From Pseudomonadota bacterium (GTDB lineage: Bacteria; Pseudomonadota; Gammaproteobacteria; Burkholderiales; Rhodocyclaceae), in NCBI GenBank assembly GCA_008501585.1, contig QQUN01000027.1, positions 1-64,000 on the forward strand: a stretch of 64,000 nucleotides of DNA, given 5' to 3'. A program made the translations under genes and the position numbers. The notes beneath the pieces are model-generated. The model did not search any database, was not told the DNA's origin, and saw only the letters and a list, made by a program, of their open reading frames with translations. The stretch's first letter is position 1, and the number at the start of each line of letters is the position of its first letter. This document shows positions 8,344 through 18,357 of the stretch, piece by piece.

Positions 8344-9066
8344 TCAGGCCCAGCTGACGCTGCTGCAAAAGAGGTAGCCGGCACCGTACACGGTCTTGAT
8401 CAGGGCCGGGTTCTGCGGGTCGTCCTCGAGCTTGCGACGCAGGCGGGAGATGCGCACGTCCACACTGCGGTCGTAGGGGTCGATGTCGCGCTCGCCGATG
8501 AGCTGCTCGCGGGTGAGGATGCGGTTGGGGCTCTTGAGCAGCGCGGTAAGCATGCTCGCTTCGGTGGCGGAGACGGACACTTCGCGGCCGTCGGGGGTGA
8601 TCAGCATGTGCCGGCCGAGGTCGAAGTGCCAGCCGGAGAAGGTGGCGACGCCGGGCGAGGTGGCCGTGTCGCTGGCCTCGGCGCTGCGCAGGTAGCGCCG
8701 CAGGATGGAGCGCACCCGCGCCACCAGTTCGCGCGGCTCGAAGGGTTTGACGAGGTAGTCGTCGGCGCCCAGCTCGAGGCCGAGCACCCGGTCGGTGACG
8801 TCGTTGCGGCCGGTGAGGATCAGCACCGCACAGGGCGAATGCTCCTGCAGTTCGCGGATGACCTGCATGCCGTCCATGTCGGGCAGGCCGAGGTCGACAA
8901 TCGCCAGCTCGGGCGGGCACTGCCGGGCGGCCTGCAAAAAGCGCCGGCCCGTCTGGTGGTGTTCGCAGCGGAAGCCGTAGCCGTCGAGCCCGTTGCAGAT
9001 CAGCCGGGCAATGTCGATCTCGTCTTCGAGCACCAGGATGCGGGGGTGGGTCGCGTCTGTGGTCAT
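8344..9066 (-). CDS. OmpR-family response regulator
   Basis: This is a 240-aa receiver plus winged-helix DNA-binding protein. The receiver has acidic residues LEDE, phospho-acceptor D58 in IVDLGLPDMDG, the conserved T in LILTGRND and K in YLVKPF. The C-terminal half (about 130-235) is a Trans_Reg_C domain with VSVSATEASMLTALL and DRSVDVRISRLRRKLEDDP. Its start overlaps the stop of the upstream sensor kinase by 4 bp (ATGA), so the two are translationally coupled and are almost surely a cognate pair. Target genes cannot be read from the sequence. Confidence 0.93.
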   Translation of the reverse strand: MTTDATHPRILVLEDEIDIARLICNGLDGYGFRCEHHQTGRRFLQAARQCPPELAIVDLGLPDMDGMQVIRELQEHSPCAVLILTGRNDVTDRVLGLELGADDYLVKPFEPRELVARVRSILRRYLRSAEASDTATSPGVATFSGWHFDLGRHMLITPDGREVSVSATEASMLTALLKSPNRILTREQLIGERDIDPYDRSVDVRISRLRRKLEDDPQNPALIKTVYGAGYLFCSSVSWA

Positions 9067-11111
9067 GCGTCGGTGTCCTGGAGAAGTTGGGCCAGCGTGC
9101 GCTCGAGAAGCTTGCGGTCGAAGGGCTTGCGCAGCACCGGCACGTCGAGTTCCTGTACATCGTGGATGGCGTTGCCGCTGGCGTAGCCGGTGATCAGCAG
9201 CACGGGCAGGTCCGGTCGGATCTCGCGGGCGAACCGGACCAGCTCCCTGCCGCCGATGGCGCCAGGCATGACGGTGTCGGAGACGAGCAGTCCGATGTCG
9301 GGGATCTGCCGCACCATGTCCTGCGCGGCGGCGCCGTTGTCGGTCTCGAGCACAGGGTAGCCGAGCTCGGTCAGTTGCATGCGGATGATCTTGCGTACGT
9401 CGGGTTCGTCTTCGACCAGCAGCACGGGCGGGCGTGCCGTGGCCGTGTCGGGGGTGCCGCTGCGGGTGTCTTCGGCGGCGGGGGCGGGCGGGTCGGTGCG
9501 CGGCAGCACGAAGGTGACGGTCGAGCCCTTGCCGACCGTGCTGCGCACCCGGATGTTGCCGCCCGACTGGCGGACGAAACCATACACCATCGACAGGCCG
9601 AGGCCGGAGCCACGGCCGAAGGGCTTGGTGGTGACGAAGGGCTCGAACACGCGCGGCAGCAGTTCGGGCGCGATGCCGCTGCCGGTGTCCTCGACCTCGA
9701 TCTGCACATAGTCGCCCACCGGCAGCTCGATCAGCATGGCCAGGCTGGAGGGGATGTGCCGTTCATGTACGCGGATGCTCAGCTCGCCGCCGCCGGGCAT
9801 GGCGTCGCGCGCGTTGATGGCCAGGTTGAGCAGCGCGCTCTCGAGCTGGTGCGGGTCGGCCATGGCGTACAGCGGCGCCTCGGGCAGATAGGTGCGCAGG
9901 CGCACCGATTCGGTCAGCGAGCGGCTGAGCAGCTGCGACATGTTGTGCACCAGCTGGCCGACTTCGACCGCGCAGGGCTCCAGCGTCTGCCGGCGCGAGA
10001 AGGTGAGCAGCCGGCGGATCAGCTCGGCGCCGCGCTGGGCGGCATGCAGGGCGGGGTTGAGATAGTCGCTGGCCAGCGCCGGGTCGCAGCGCTCCTTGGC
10101 CGCTTCGAGGTTGCCCATGATGATGGTCAGCAGGTTGTTGAAGTCGTGCGCCAGCCCGCCGGTGAGCTGGCCGACGGCTTCCATCTTCTGGGCCTGCACC
10201 AGTGCCGCCTCGCTGGCGCGTTGCTCGGTGATGTCGATCGACAGCACGAAGAAGCCGACCACCTTGTCGCGCTCGTCGAACTCCGGCACCACCACGCTGC
10301 GTGCATACACGGTGCGGCCTTTGTCGGCCTTGCGCGCGTACTCGTAGGTGACGCGCTCGCCGGCCGAGGCGGTGTCGAGATAGCCGGAGATCTGGTCGTA
10401 GGCTTCGTCGCCGAAAACCGAGCGGATCGAGCGGCCGACGATGCTCTCCTTGGTCAGCCCGAACCATTCGGCGTAGCCCTTGTTGGCAAACTGGTAGTTG
10501 CGCTGGCGGTCGACATAGGCGATGAGCGCCGGGATCGAGTCGATGATCATCTGCAGCCGCGCCTCGCTGCGCCCCAGCGCCTGAGCGAACTGGTCGATCT
10601 CGGTCTTGGCCGAGAGCAGCTCGGCGGTGCGTTCGCGCACCCGCGCCTCGAGCAATGCGTTCTGCTGCTGGATCAGTGTTTCGTAGCGGCGCTGCTCGGT
10701 GATGTCGGTCCACAGCGAGACGAAGCCCAGGTTGGGGATCGGTACGCCGCGAATCGCCAGCACCTTGCCGTTGGGGCGCACCCGCTCGATGTAGTGCGGC
10801 TCGAAGGCGCGCACCGAGGCCATGCGCTCGGCGACCTGCTTTTCCAGACTGCCGTCACCGTATTCGCCACGCTCGGCATTGAAGCGCACGAAGGCCTCGA
10901 AGGGGGTGCCGACGCGCACCAGCGACTCGGGGAAGTCGAGCAGGCGCACCATCGCCTTGTTCCAGGTCACCAGCTTGGGCGTGGCGTCGAAGACGGCGAT
11001 GGCCTGGTCGAGCAGGTCCAGCCCGGCCAGCAGCAGGTCGTAGCGTCGCAGCTCTTCCGGCGAGTTGCCCGTGGCGGGCGCAGGGTGAGCGAAGGGGTTG
11101 CGCGGGGGCAT
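9063..11111 (-). CDS. Hybrid sensor histidine kinase (PAS-PAS-HisKA-HATPase-REC)
   Basis: This is a soluble 682-aa hybrid kinase with no membrane segment. Order: PAS (about 20-140, PAS_7 type, ending WTDITEQRR), coiled coil, second PAS (about 185-298), HisKA with phospho-acceptor H322 in GGLAHDFNNLL, HATPase_c (NLAINARDAMPGGGEL, DTGSGIAPELL, GRGSGLGLSMVYG), and a C-terminal receiver (about 565-680) with LLVSDTVMPG. It belongs to the group whose N-terminal PAS senses cytoplasmic redox, flavin or small ligands. The start MPPRNPF is the last Met before homologous sequence; longer in-frame starts read Arg/Ser-rich nonsense. It is followed by its response regulator with a 4-bp overlap, giving a phosphorelay with two receivers. 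Confidence 0.9.
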   Translation of the reverse strand: MPPRNPFAHPAPATGNSPEELRRYDLLLAGLDLLDQAIAVFDATPKLVTWNKAMVRLLDFPESLVRVGTPFEAFVRFNAERGEYGDGSLEKQVAERMASVRAFEPHYIERVRPNGKVLAIRGVPIPNLGFVSLWTDITEQRRYETLIQQQNALLEARVRERTAELLSAKTEIDQFAQALGRSEARLQMIIDSIPALIAYVDRQRNYQFANKGYAEWFGLTKESIVGRSIRSVFGDEAYDQISGYLDTASAGERVTYEYARKADKGRTVYARSVVVPEFDERDKVVGFFVLSIDITEQRASEAALVQAQKMEAVGQLTGGLAHDFNNLLTIIMGNLEAAKERCDPALASDYLNPALHAAQRGAELIRRLLTFSRRQTLEPCAVEVGQLVHNMSQLLSRSLTESVRLRTYLPEAPLYAMADPHQLESALLNLAINARDAMPGGGELSIRVHERHIPSSLAMLIELPVGDYVQIEVEDTGSGIAPELLPRVFEPFVTTKPFGRGSGLGLSMVYGFVRQSGGNIRVRSTVGKGSTVTFVLPRTDPPAPAAEDTRSGTPDTATARPPVLLVEDEPDVRKIIRMQLTELGYPVLETDNGAAAQDMVRQIPDIGLLVSDTVMPGAIGGRELVRFAREIRPDLPVLLITGYASGNAIHDVQELDVPVLRKPFDRKLLERTLAQLLQDTDA

Positions 11112-11151
11112 GGGCGAATCTCGGTGGGCGGCGGCGGTGCGAGGCACCATT

Positions 11152-12264
11152 CTAGTGCGTGGCCGTGTCGGGCGGGAAGGGCGCGGCCGTGTCGTCGGCC
11201 TGCTGCTGGACCTGGCGGCGGAAGCGGTCCGGCGCGATGCCGGTCCATGCCACAAAGGCGCGATAGAAGGCCGAGGTGTCGGCGTAGCCCAGGTCGGCGG
11301 CGATCTGCGCGACGCTGTGGCGGGTCTTGGCCAGGCGCGACAGCGCGATGTCGCGGCGGAAGGCGTCCTTGATCAGGCGGAAGCCGGAGCCCTCTTCCTC
11401 GAGCCGGCGGTGCAGGGTGCGGGTGGACATGTGCAGGCGGGCGGCCGCCTCGGTGACAGTGAGGGCGGTGGGCAGGGCGTCGCGCAGCAGGTCGCGCACG
11501 CGGAACACCAGTTCGCGGTCGCGCCGGTAGAGCATGCTGATCTTGCCCGGCGCGCCGTCCAGAAACACCGCCAGCGCCGCTTCGTCGCGCCGGATCGGCA
11601 GGTCGAGCAGGTTGGCCCGCAGGCTTGCCTCGAGGCAGGGCGCGTCGAAGGACGAGTGCTCGGTGTAGACCAGTGCGTAGTCATCGGCATGGGGCGGGCG
11701 GGCGTAGGGGAAGCGCACCGCCTCGAGTGCCAGGCCGCGTCCGACCAGCCAGCAGGCCACGCTGTGCAGCAGGCGCAGCAGCCATTCGAAGGCAAAGACG
11801 CGGCCGGGGGCGTCGCGCGGGCCGATGGGGCGGGCCTCGGCAATCTGCAGGCGGGCCATGTCGCCGCCGCGGCGGATGGTCATGCTCAGGTCGGGCAGCA
11901 CCAGGTGCAGGAAGCGGCCGGCGCGCTCGAGCGCGTCGGCGAGGTTGGGCGCGCCGAGCATGCTGCGGCACAGGAACTCGAAGCTGCCGGGGCGCATTGG
12001 CTGGGAGAACAGGCCGAAGCCCTCGTCGCCCAGCTCGGCGATGATCCGGTTGTAGAGCGCGGCATAGCGATCGACCGGGATGCGCGCGCCCGGGGCCGAC
12101 AGATCGATGCCGGCCTCGGCGAGCAGCGGGGCCGTGTCGCGGCCCTGGTGCTGCAGTCCGGCGAGCATGCCGGTGACGAAGCCGGAGGCGACCGTGGCGC
12201 GCGGGCGGCGCGGCCGGCCGGCCGTGCCGGGGGGCGAGTCGGCGGACTTTGCAGGTCGAGGCAT
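11152..12264 (-). CDS. AraC-family regulator, OruR/GltR-type N-terminus
   Basis: This is a 370-aa transcription factor. Residues about 30-220 match the Arabinose_bd (AraC_binding_2-like) domain seen in OruR/GltR-type regulators ([25 protein letters not shown]). Residues about 265-350 form the double HTH ([23 protein letters not shown] and [20 protein letters not shown]). It is divergent from icmF across a 146-bp spacer that holds an inverted repeat, so it is a good candidate for the icmF regulator responding to a branched-chain or short-chain acyl compound. That role is inference. The N-terminal 25 residues are Arg/Pro-rich and probably disordered. Confidence 0.88.
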   Translation of the reverse strand: MPRPAKSADSPPGTAGRPRRPRATVASGFVTGMLAGLQHQGRDTAPLLAEAGIDLSAPGARIPVDRYAALYNRIIAELGDEGFGLFSQPMRPGSFEFLCRSMLGAPNLADALERAGRFLHLVLPDLSMTIRRGGDMARLQIAEARPIGPRDAPGRVFAFEWLLRLLHSVACWLVGRGLALEAVRFPYARPPHADDYALVYTEHSSFDAPCLEASLRANLLDLPIRRDEAALAVFLDGAPGKISMLYRRDRELVFRVRDLLRDALPTALTVTEAAARLHMSTRTLHRRLEEEGSGFRLIKDAFRRDIALSRLAKTRHSVAQIAADLGYADTSAFYRAFVAWTGIAPDRFRRQVQQQADDTAAPFPPDTATH

Positions 12265-12310
12265 GGTGGGCTCCCGGGGCGCCGCTGCTGGCAGGCGACG
12301 GAGGATGTTG

Positions 12311-12356
12311 GCCGATTTTGCACGATAGGCGTCATCGGGGGCAATGGCAAATCGGC
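12311..12356. promoter_or_regulatory. Inverted repeat in the araC-icmF divergent promoter
   Basis: GCCGATTTTGC (12311-12321) and GCAAATCGGC (12347-12356) are inverted copies with one extra base, 25 bp apart. The site sits between the divergent AraC regulator and icmF, 55-100 bp before the icmF start. It is a plausible regulator-binding site. Confidence 0.45.
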
Positions 12357-12410
12357 GCTGCGCCTTCTACCATGAGCAGGATAACGCCTAACCGCAACCG
12401 GGAGAGACAC

Positions 12411-15400
12411 ATGACCGATCTGAGCGTCGCCAAGAAGCTGCAACCCTACAAGCCGAAAAACAAGGTGCGCTTCGTGACTGCCGCGTCCCTGTTCGATGGC
12501 CACGACGCCTCGATCAACATCATGCGGCGGATTCTGCAATCTTCCGGCGCCGAAGTCATCCACTTGGGCCACAACCGTTCGGTCGGTGAGATCGTCAACG
12601 CCGCGCTGCAGGAAGACGTGCAGGGCATCGCCATCACCAGTTACCAGGGCGGGCATGTCGAGTTCTTCAAGTACATGATCGACCTGCTCAAGGCCAACGG
12701 CGGCGAGAACATCAAGGTGTTCGGCGGCGGCGGCGGGGTGATCGTGCCCTCCGAGATCAAGGAGCTGCACGCGTACGGCGTGACCCGCATCTACTCGCCC
12801 GAAGACGGCGCGACCATCGGCCTGCAGGGCATGATCAACGATGTGGTCAAGACCTCCGACTACGACCTGGCACCGCTGGCGCCGGCCGCCAAGGAGGTGC
12901 TCAAGCAGCTCAAGGCCGGTGATCTGCGCGCGCTTGCGCGCGCCATCACCGCCCTGGAGAACGGCGCCTACGACGCCGCCACCAAGAAGGCGCTGATCGA
13001 CGCTGCGGCCAAGCTGACCGTGCCGACGCTGGGCATCACCGGCACCGGCGGCGCGGGCAAGAGCTCGCTCACCGACGAGCTGGTGCGCCGCTTCCGACTC
13101 GACCAGGAAGACCGCCTCAAGCTGGCGGTGGTGTCCATCGACCCCTCGCGCAAGCGCACCGGCGGCGCGCTGCTGGGCGACCGCATCCGCATGAACGCCA
13201 TCGAGCACGAGAACATCTTCATGCGCTCGCTGGCGACCCGCGACACCGGCGCCGAAGTTTCGGCCGCGTTGCCCGAAGTCATCGCCGCCTGCAAGCTGGC
13301 CGGCTTCGACCTGGTGGTGGTGGAGACCTCCGGCATCGGCCAGGGCGATGCGGCCATCGTGCCGTTTGTGGACAAGTCGCTGTACGTGATGACCCCCGAA
13401 TTCGGCGCGGCCAGCCAGCTGGAGAAGATCGACATGCTCGACTTCGCCGACTTCGTGGCCATCAACAAGTTCGACCGCAAGGGCGCCGAGGACGCGCTGC
13501 GCGACGTGCGCAAGCAGTACCAGCGCAACCGCGAGGCCTTCGGCACGCCGACCGAGGAGATGCCGGTGTTCGGCACCATGGCCGCGCGTTTCAACGACGA
13601 TGGCGTGACCGCGCTGTACCAGGCGATCCTGCCCAGCCTGATCGAGGCCGGCCTCAAAACCAAGCCGGGCAAGCTGCCCAAGGTGAGCGTCAAGTCCTCG
13701 TCCAAGGGCCGCGCCATCGTACCGGCCGAGCGCACCCGTTACCTGGCCGAGATCGCCGAAACCGTGCGCGACTACCACAAGCATGTGCAGCAGCAGGCAC
13801 GCGTGGCACGCGAGCGCCAGTCGCTGAAGACCGCCAAGATGCTGTTCGAGCAGTGCGGCAAGGACGTCGGCTCCTTTGACGAGATGATCTCGTGGAAGGA
13901 CGGCGAGCTGACCCCGGCGGCGCGCAAGCTGCTCGAGCAGTGGCCGACCGAGAAGGCGCTCTACGCCGAAGACGAGTACGTGGTGAAGATCCGCGACAAG
14001 GAGATCCGCACCCAGCTCACCCGCCAGTCGCTGTCGGGCACCAAGATCCGCAAGGTGTCGCTGCCCGCCTTCGAGGACGACGGCGAGACGCTGCGCTTCC
14101 TGATGAAGGAAAACGTGCCGGGCTCCTTCCCCTACACCGCCGGCGTGTTCGCCTTCAAGCGCGAGGGCGAGGACCCGACGCGCATGTTCGCCGGCGAGGG
14201 CGACGCCTTCCGCACCAACCGCCGCTTCAAGCGCGTGTCCGAAGGCATGCCGGCGCACCGCCTGTCGACCGCCTTCGACTCGGTCACGCTGTACGGCTGC
14301 GACCCCGATCCGCGTCCGGACATCTACGGCAAGATCGGCAACTCGGGCGTGTCGATCGCCACGCTCGACGACATGAAGGTGCTGTACGACGGCTTCGACC
14401 TTTGCGCGCCGACCACCTCAGTGTCGATGACCATCAACGGTCCGGCGCCCTTCATCCTGGCCTTCTACTTCAACACCGCGCTCGACCAGCAGGTGGCCAA
14501 GTTCAAGGCCGACAACGGCCGTGAGCCGACCGAGGACGAACACGCCAAGATCAAGGCCTGGACGCTGTCGACCGTGCGCGGCACGGTGCAGGCCGACATC
14601 CTGAAAGAAGACCAGGGCCAGAACACCTGCATCTTCAGCACCGAGTTCGCGCTCAAGATGATGGGCGACATCCAGGAATACTTCGTGCACCACAAGGTGC
14701 AGAACTTCTACTCGGTGTCGATCAGCGGCTATCACATCGCCGAGGCCGGGGCGAACCCCATCAGCCAGCTTGCTTTCACGCTGTCGAACGGCTTCACCTA
14801 TGTGGAGTCGTATCTGGCGCGCGGCATGCACATCGACGATTTCGCGCCCAACCTGAGCTTCTTCTTCAGCAACGGCATGGACCCGGAATACACCGTGATC
14901 GGCCGCGTCGCGCGCCGCATCTGGGCGGTGGCGATGAAGAACAAGTACGGCGCCAACGAGCGCAGCCAGAAGCTCAAGTACCACATCCAGACCTCCGGCC
15001 GCTCGCTGCACGCGCAGGAGATGGACTTCAACGACATCCGCACCACGCTGCAGGCGCTGATCGCCATCTACGACAACTGCAACTCGCTGCACACCAACGC
15101 CTACGACGAGGCCATCACCACGCCGACCGAGGAATCGGTGCGCCGTGCCATGGCCATCCAGCTCATCATCAACCGCGAGTGGGGCCTGGCCAACAACGAG
15201 AACCCCAACCAAGGCGCCTTCATCATCGACGAGCTCACCGATCTGGTCGAAGAGGCGGTGCTGCGCGAGTTCGAAGCCATCTCCGAACGCGGCGGCGTGC
15301 TCGGCGCCATGGAAACCGGCTACCAGCGCGGCAAGATCCAGGAAGAGTCGCTCTACTACGAGCACAAGAAGCACGACGGCTCCTACCCGATCATCGGCGT

Positions 15401-15674
15401 CAACACCTTCCTCAACCCGAAAGGTTCGGCCCAGCAAGAGATCGAGCTGGCCCGTTCGACCGAGGAAGAAAAACAGAGCCAGCTCAAGCGCCTGGCCGAC
15501 TTCCAGGGCCGCAACAAGGCCGAGTGCGACAAGTGGCTGGCCAAGCTGCGCCAGACCGTGATCGAGAACGGCAACGTGTTCGCGGTGCTGGTCGACGCGG
15601 TGCGCTACTGCTCGCTCGGCCAGATCACCAGCACGCTCTACGAAGTGGGTGGCCAGTACCGCCGCAGCATGTAA
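12411..15674 (+). CDS. icmF: Fused isobutyryl-CoA mutase IcmF (B12 domain, G domain, mutase)
   Basis: This 1087-aa single chain interconverts isobutyryl-CoA and butyryl-CoA (and often isovaleryl/pivalyl-CoA) with adenosylcobalamin. Domains: B12-binding (1-140, FDGHDAS with the axial histidine H31), MeaB-like GTPase (about 195-415, P-loop GTGGAGKSS with K217, NKFDRKG), and TIM-barrel mutase (about 540-1087). At the position of methylmalonyl-CoA mutase Tyr89 it has F580 (AGVFAF), and at that of Arg207 it has Q737 (GQNTCIF). Both changes are those known to define isobutyryl-CoA specificity, so this is not the methylmalonyl-CoA mutase of the pcc pathway. Start ATG 12411 follows GGGAGAG. An earlier ATG at 12372 would add 13 residues. 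It is monocistronic, with a terminator downstream. Confidence 0.95.
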   Translation: MTDLSVAKKLQPYKPKNKVRFVTAASLFDGHDASINIMRRILQSSGAEVIHLGHNRSVGEIVNAALQEDVQGIAITSYQGGHVEFFKYMIDLLKANGGENIKVFGGGGGVIVPSEIKELHAYGVTRIYSPEDGATIGLQGMINDVVKTSDYDLAPLAPAAKEVLKQLKAGDLRALARAITALENGAYDAATKKALIDAAAKLTVPTLGITGTGGAGKSSLTDELVRRFRLDQEDRLKLAVVSIDPSRKRTGGALLGDRIRMNAIEHENIFMRSLATRDTGAEVSAALPEVIAACKLAGFDLVVVETSGIGQGDAAIVPFVDKSLYVMTPEFGAASQLEKIDMLDFADFVAINKFDRKGAEDALRDVRKQYQRNREAFGTPTEEMPVFGTMAARFNDDGVTALYQAILPSLIEAGLKTKPGKLPKVSVKSSSKGRAIVPAERTRYLAEIAETVRDYHKHVQQQARVARERQSLKTAKMLFEQCGKDVGSFDEMISWKDGELTPAARKLLEQWPTEKALYAEDEYVVKIRDKEIRTQLTRQSLSGTKIRKVSLPAFEDDGETLRFLMKENVPGSFPYTAGVFAFKREGEDPTRMFAGEGDAFRTNRRFKRVSEGMPAHRLSTAFDSVTLYGCDPDPRPDIYGKIGNSGVSIATLDDMKVLYDGFDLCAPTTSVSMTINGPAPFILAFYFNTALDQQVAKFKADNGREPTEDEHAKIKAWTLSTVRGTVQADILKEDQGQNTCIFSTEFALKMMGDIQEYFVHHKVQNFYSVSISGYHIAEAGANPISQLAFTLSNGFTYVESYLARGMHIDDFAPNLSFFFSNGMDPEYTVIGRVARRIWAVAMKNKYGANERSQKLKYHIQTSGRSLHAQEMDFNDIRTTLQALIAIYDNCNSLHTNAYDEAITTPTEESVRRAMAIQLIINREWGLANNENPNQGAFIIDELTDLVEEAVLREFEAISERGGVLGAMETGYQRGKIQEESLYYEHKKHDGSYPIIGVNTFLNPKGSAQQEIELARSTEEEKQSQLKRLADFQGRNKAECDKWLAKLRQTVIENGNVFAVLVDAVRYCSLGQITSTLYEVGGQYRRSM

Positions 15675-15705
15675 GCGCCCGGACGGGCGCCGTCGATCTC
15701 CCTTT

Positions 15706-15735
15706 TTGGCCCGCCGCGTGCGGGCCAATTTTTTT
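15706..15735 (+). terminator. Intrinsic terminator of icmF
   Basis: TTGGCCCGC and GCGGGCCAA form a 9-bp stem around CGCGT, followed by seven T (15729-15735). A smaller hairpin GCGCCCG/CGGGCGC precedes it at 15675-15690. Confidence 0.92.
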
Positions 15736-15755
15736 CGTGCCGCACGGGCCGTGGC

Positions 15756-16607
15756 TCATCGGTGCGCGGCGGCGTTCAGCCGTGACGGAGGCTGGCCCAT
15801 GGCCGCCTTGAACATGGCGGTGAACGCGCTGTCGCTGGCATAGCCGCTGGCGGCGGCCACGTCGCTCACCGGTGTGCCGCGCGCCAGCAGCGGCAGGGCA
15901 TGGGCCAGCACCACCAGTTGCCGCCAGTGCCGGAAGCTGGTGCCCAGCTCCTCGCGGAACAAGCGGGCCAGTGTCCGCTCACTGGCGCCACTGTGGCTGG
16001 CCCAGGCGGCCAGGGTCGTGTGCTGCGCGGGGTCGTGCACGATGGCTTCGCACAGGGCGCGCAAGCGGCGGTCGCCATGCTGCGGGTCGGGCATCGGGAC
16101 GGCCAGCGCCTGGGTGGCGGCGTCGGTCATCTCGCCGAGCAGCAGGGTGTCGAGCGCCTGCCGGCGCGCCGGCGAGGCGGCCGGTGTGGCCAGTGCCAGC
16201 GCCAGCACCAGCTCGCGCATCAGGGCCGACACCATCAGCACCCGCGGGCCCTGCCAGTGGGCCGGCACCACCGATGGGTCGAAATACAAGGTGTAGAGCT
16301 GAGCGTCCTCCAGGATCGTCACCCCGTGCAAGGCCCCCGGCGGCACCCACATGGCACGCGAGGGCGGAACGATGGCGGTGATGTCGCAGCGCCGCTCGTG
16401 CGTGGTGCCGTCCGGCGGCGCGGACACGGTCACCTGCAGCAGGCCGCTGGCGCAATAGGCCAGCTGGCCCCATGGGTGCTGATGCGGCTCGACCTGCACA
16501 TCGTTGCCCAGTGCGCGGGCGCGGGCGCGCACCGGCTGGGCCGGCGTGGGCGCGTAGGGCGCGGTGTTGCCGACCGGGATGGCATGGCGTGGGCTGCGGC
16601 GGTTCAT
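15756..16607 (-). CDS. AraC-family regulator with cupin sensor domain
   Basis: This 283-aa regulator has an N-terminal cupin (about 35-125, VEPHQHPWGQLAYCASG) and a C-terminal AraC double HTH (about 185-280, LAAWASHSGASERTLARLFREELG and VSDVAAASGYASDSAFTAMF). The architecture and the divergent MFS exporter match the NimR/NimT arrangement of E. coli, where the cupin-AraC protein represses the neighbouring transporter. The specific ligand is unknown. The genes face away from each other across about 90 bp. Confidence 0.87.
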   Translation of the reverse strand: MNRRSPRHAIPVGNTAPYAPTPAQPVRARARALGNDVQVEPHQHPWGQLAYCASGLLQVTVSAPPDGTTHERRCDITAIVPPSRAMWVPPGALHGVTILEDAQLYTLYFDPSVVPAHWQGPRVLMVSALMRELVLALALATPAASPARRQALDTLLLGEMTDAATQALAVPMPDPQHGDRRLRALCEAIVHDPAQHTTLAAWASHSGASERTLARLFREELGTSFRHWRQLVVLAHALPLLARGTPVSDVAAASGYASDSAFTAMFKAAMGQPPSRLNAAAHR

Positions 16608-16699
16608 GGCGGGGCGCGTCGATCGGGTTGGCAGAAGCTCGATGAATCTTGGCGGATTGTCGCAAACTGCGCGTGCCCGTCAAACGTACCATCGGCAGC

Positions 16700-17914
16700 A
16701 TGAATACGACAACCGCTGCCGCCGCCACCCCCGCCCTGCCCACGCTCCGGCAGGACGCCCGCGTGATCGGGCTGGTCGGGCTGGCCCATGGCACCTCGCA
16801 TTTCTCGCATCTGCTGCTGGCGCCGCTGTTTCCGGTGTTCATCCGCGACTTCGGGCTCAGCTTTTCGGATGTTGGCCTGCTGATGAGCCTGTTCTTCGTG
16901 GTCTCAGGCAGCGGTCAGGCCCTGGCCGGTTTCGTGGTCGACCGGTTTGGCGCCCGGCCGGTGCTGTTCGCGGCGATCGCGCTGTTCCTGCTGGCGGCGC
17001 TGGTGGCCAGCCAGGCGACAGGCTATGCCGGCCTGATGCTGGTGGCCGTGCTCGCCGGCCTGGGGAATGCCCCTTTTCATCCGGCCGACTTCACCATCCT
17101 CAACCAGCGGGTGTCGACCGCGCGCCTGGGGCATGCCTTCAGTGCGCACGGGCTGACCGGCAATCTCGGCTGGGCGTTGGCGCCGGCGTTCCTGGTGGGG
17201 GTGTCGACACTGGCCGACTGGCGTACGGCCTATCTGGCGGCGGCCGGCCTGTACGCCACGGTGCTGGCGGTGCTGTTCTGGCAGCGCGATGCCCTGCTCA
17301 CCGAGGTGGTGGTGCGCCACCCCGATGCGCCCCGCGGCGCGGATCTGGATTTCCTCAAGCTGCCGGTGGTGTGGTGGTGTTTCGCCTTCTTCCTGTTGTC
17401 GACCATGACGCTGGCGGTGGTGCAGAGCTTTGCGCCGTCGATTCTCAAGGCCTTGTACGGCGTCAGTGTCGAGGCGGCCACGCTGACCATCAGCGCCTAC
17501 ATGTTGTGCGGTGCGCTGGGCATGCTGGTGGGTGGTTTCGTGGCCGGCCAGGCCCGCCATTGCGACCGGGTGGTGGCGCTGGCGATGAGCGGTGGCGCGG
17601 TGTTGCTGCTGGTGTGCGCCACCGGCTGGCTGGGCGGCGCGGGCACCATGGCCGCGCTGGCGGCGACCGGCTTCGCGGTGGGCATCGGCGGTCCGAGCCG
17701 CGACATGATGATCAAGCGCGCGACCCCCAAAGGCGCCACCGGCCGGGTGTACGGCACGGTGTATTCGGGTCTGGATGTGGGCTTCGCCATCTCGCCGGTG
17801 GTCTTTGGGGTGTTCATGGACCAGGGCTGGTATGCCGCCACCCTGGCGGGGGCGGCGGTGGTCTTGATGGTATCGGTCTATGCCGCCATCGGCGTCGGGC
17901 GGCGAACGGTCTGA
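16700..17914 (+). CDS. MFS transporter
   Basis: This is a 404-aa major facilitator with about 12 hydrophobic helices. Loop 2-3 has the MFS signature variant GFVVDRFGARPVL. Other family marks are HGTSHFSHLLLAPLFP in helix 1, close to fosmidomycin-resistance (Fsr)-like MFS proteins, and FHPADFTILNQRV in helix 4. It probably exports or imports a small anion or drug. It is divergent from the cupin-AraC gene, which likely controls it. The start at ATG 16700 (MNTTTAAAATP) is preferred over 16649, but no clear ribosome site is visible, so the N-terminus is uncertain. I cannot name the substrate. Confidence 0.85.
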   Translation: MNTTTAAAATPALPTLRQDARVIGLVGLAHGTSHFSHLLLAPLFPVFIRDFGLSFSDVGLLMSLFFVVSGSGQALAGFVVDRFGARPVLFAAIALFLLAALVASQATGYAGLMLVAVLAGLGNAPFHPADFTILNQRVSTARLGHAFSAHGLTGNLGWALAPAFLVGVSTLADWRTAYLAAAGLYATVLAVLFWQRDALLTEVVVRHPDAPRGADLDFLKLPVVWWCFAFFLLSTMTLAVVQSFAPSILKALYGVSVEAATLTISAYMLCGALGMLVGGFVAGQARHCDRVVALAMSGGAVLLLVCATGWLGGAGTMAALAATGFAVGIGGPSRDMMIKRATPKGATGRVYGTVYSGLDVGFAISPVVFGVFMDQGWYAATLAGAAVVLMVSVYAAIGVGRRTV

Positions 17915-17952
17915 ATCAGGCCGCCTCCGGGGCGCCGCTCGGCCGCGCCCGC

Positions 17953-18357
17953 TCAGACGAAACGCACCGGCTGGCCCTGTTTGTCGAAGGCCAGGAAGCG
18001 TTCGATCTGGCCGTTCTCGATGTGCTTGACCATCAGCTCCAGCGGCTGTTGTGCCGCCTCGCTGCTGATCACCTGGCCGCGTTGGCCGTCGAGTGCGCCG
18101 ACGAACACGATCTGCCAGTCGCGGCCGGTGTGCCGCGATTCCTCGACCAGGCTGTCGAAGTCCGCGACCTCGGTCTGCGCCTTGTCCACATACATCACCG
18201 GCGCCAGCGTGCCGCCCTGGCCATCGGCAAAGCGGCGGGCTTCGTCGTCGGTGTGCTCGGCCGGCAGGGCCGCCGCGGCGAAGACGAACAGCAGGCGCTG
18301 CGGTTCGGTCTGCTGCGCGGCAACGGCGAGAAAGTCGTTGAAATGGGTCAGTTCCAT
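17953..18357 (-). CDS. Conserved small protein, betaproteobacterial, unknown function
   Basis: This 134-aa soluble protein opens MELTHFNDFLAVAAQQ and has the stretch PQRLLFVFAAAALPAEH. Similar short proteins occur in many betaproteobacteria, and I recall that some were labelled ribonucleotide reductase subunit alpha. That name is not supported: it has none of the radical, cysteine or ATP-cone features and is far too short. The start at 18357 gives the standard N-terminus; the frame is open further upstream (to 18621) but reads Arg-rich residues. It is convergent with the MFS gene. No function can be offered. Confidence 0.72.
   Translation of the reverse strand: MELTHFNDFLAVAAQQTEPQRLLFVFAAAALPAEHTDDEARRFADGQGGTLAPVMYVDKAQTEVADFDSLVEESRHTGRDWQIVFVGALDGQRGQVISSEAAQQPLELMVKHIENGQIERFLAFDKQGQPVRFV

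Noticed and set aside
9087-11372. 761-codon plus-strand frame opposite the hybrid kinase
   Set aside because: Composition is low-complexity and it is fully antisense to a well supported kinase.
12265-12410. Cobalamin riboswitch ahead of icmF
   Set aside because: The spacer is 146 bp without a B12-box-like sequence or a compatible fold; only a dyad is visible.
11886-14258. 790-codon minus-strand frame inside icmF
   Set aside because: It is the mirror of the icmF reading frame with no family-like residues.
12411-15674. Methylmalonyl-CoA mutase
   Set aside because: Active-site Phe and Gln replace Tyr89 and Arg207, and the fused B12-G-domain order is that of IcmF.
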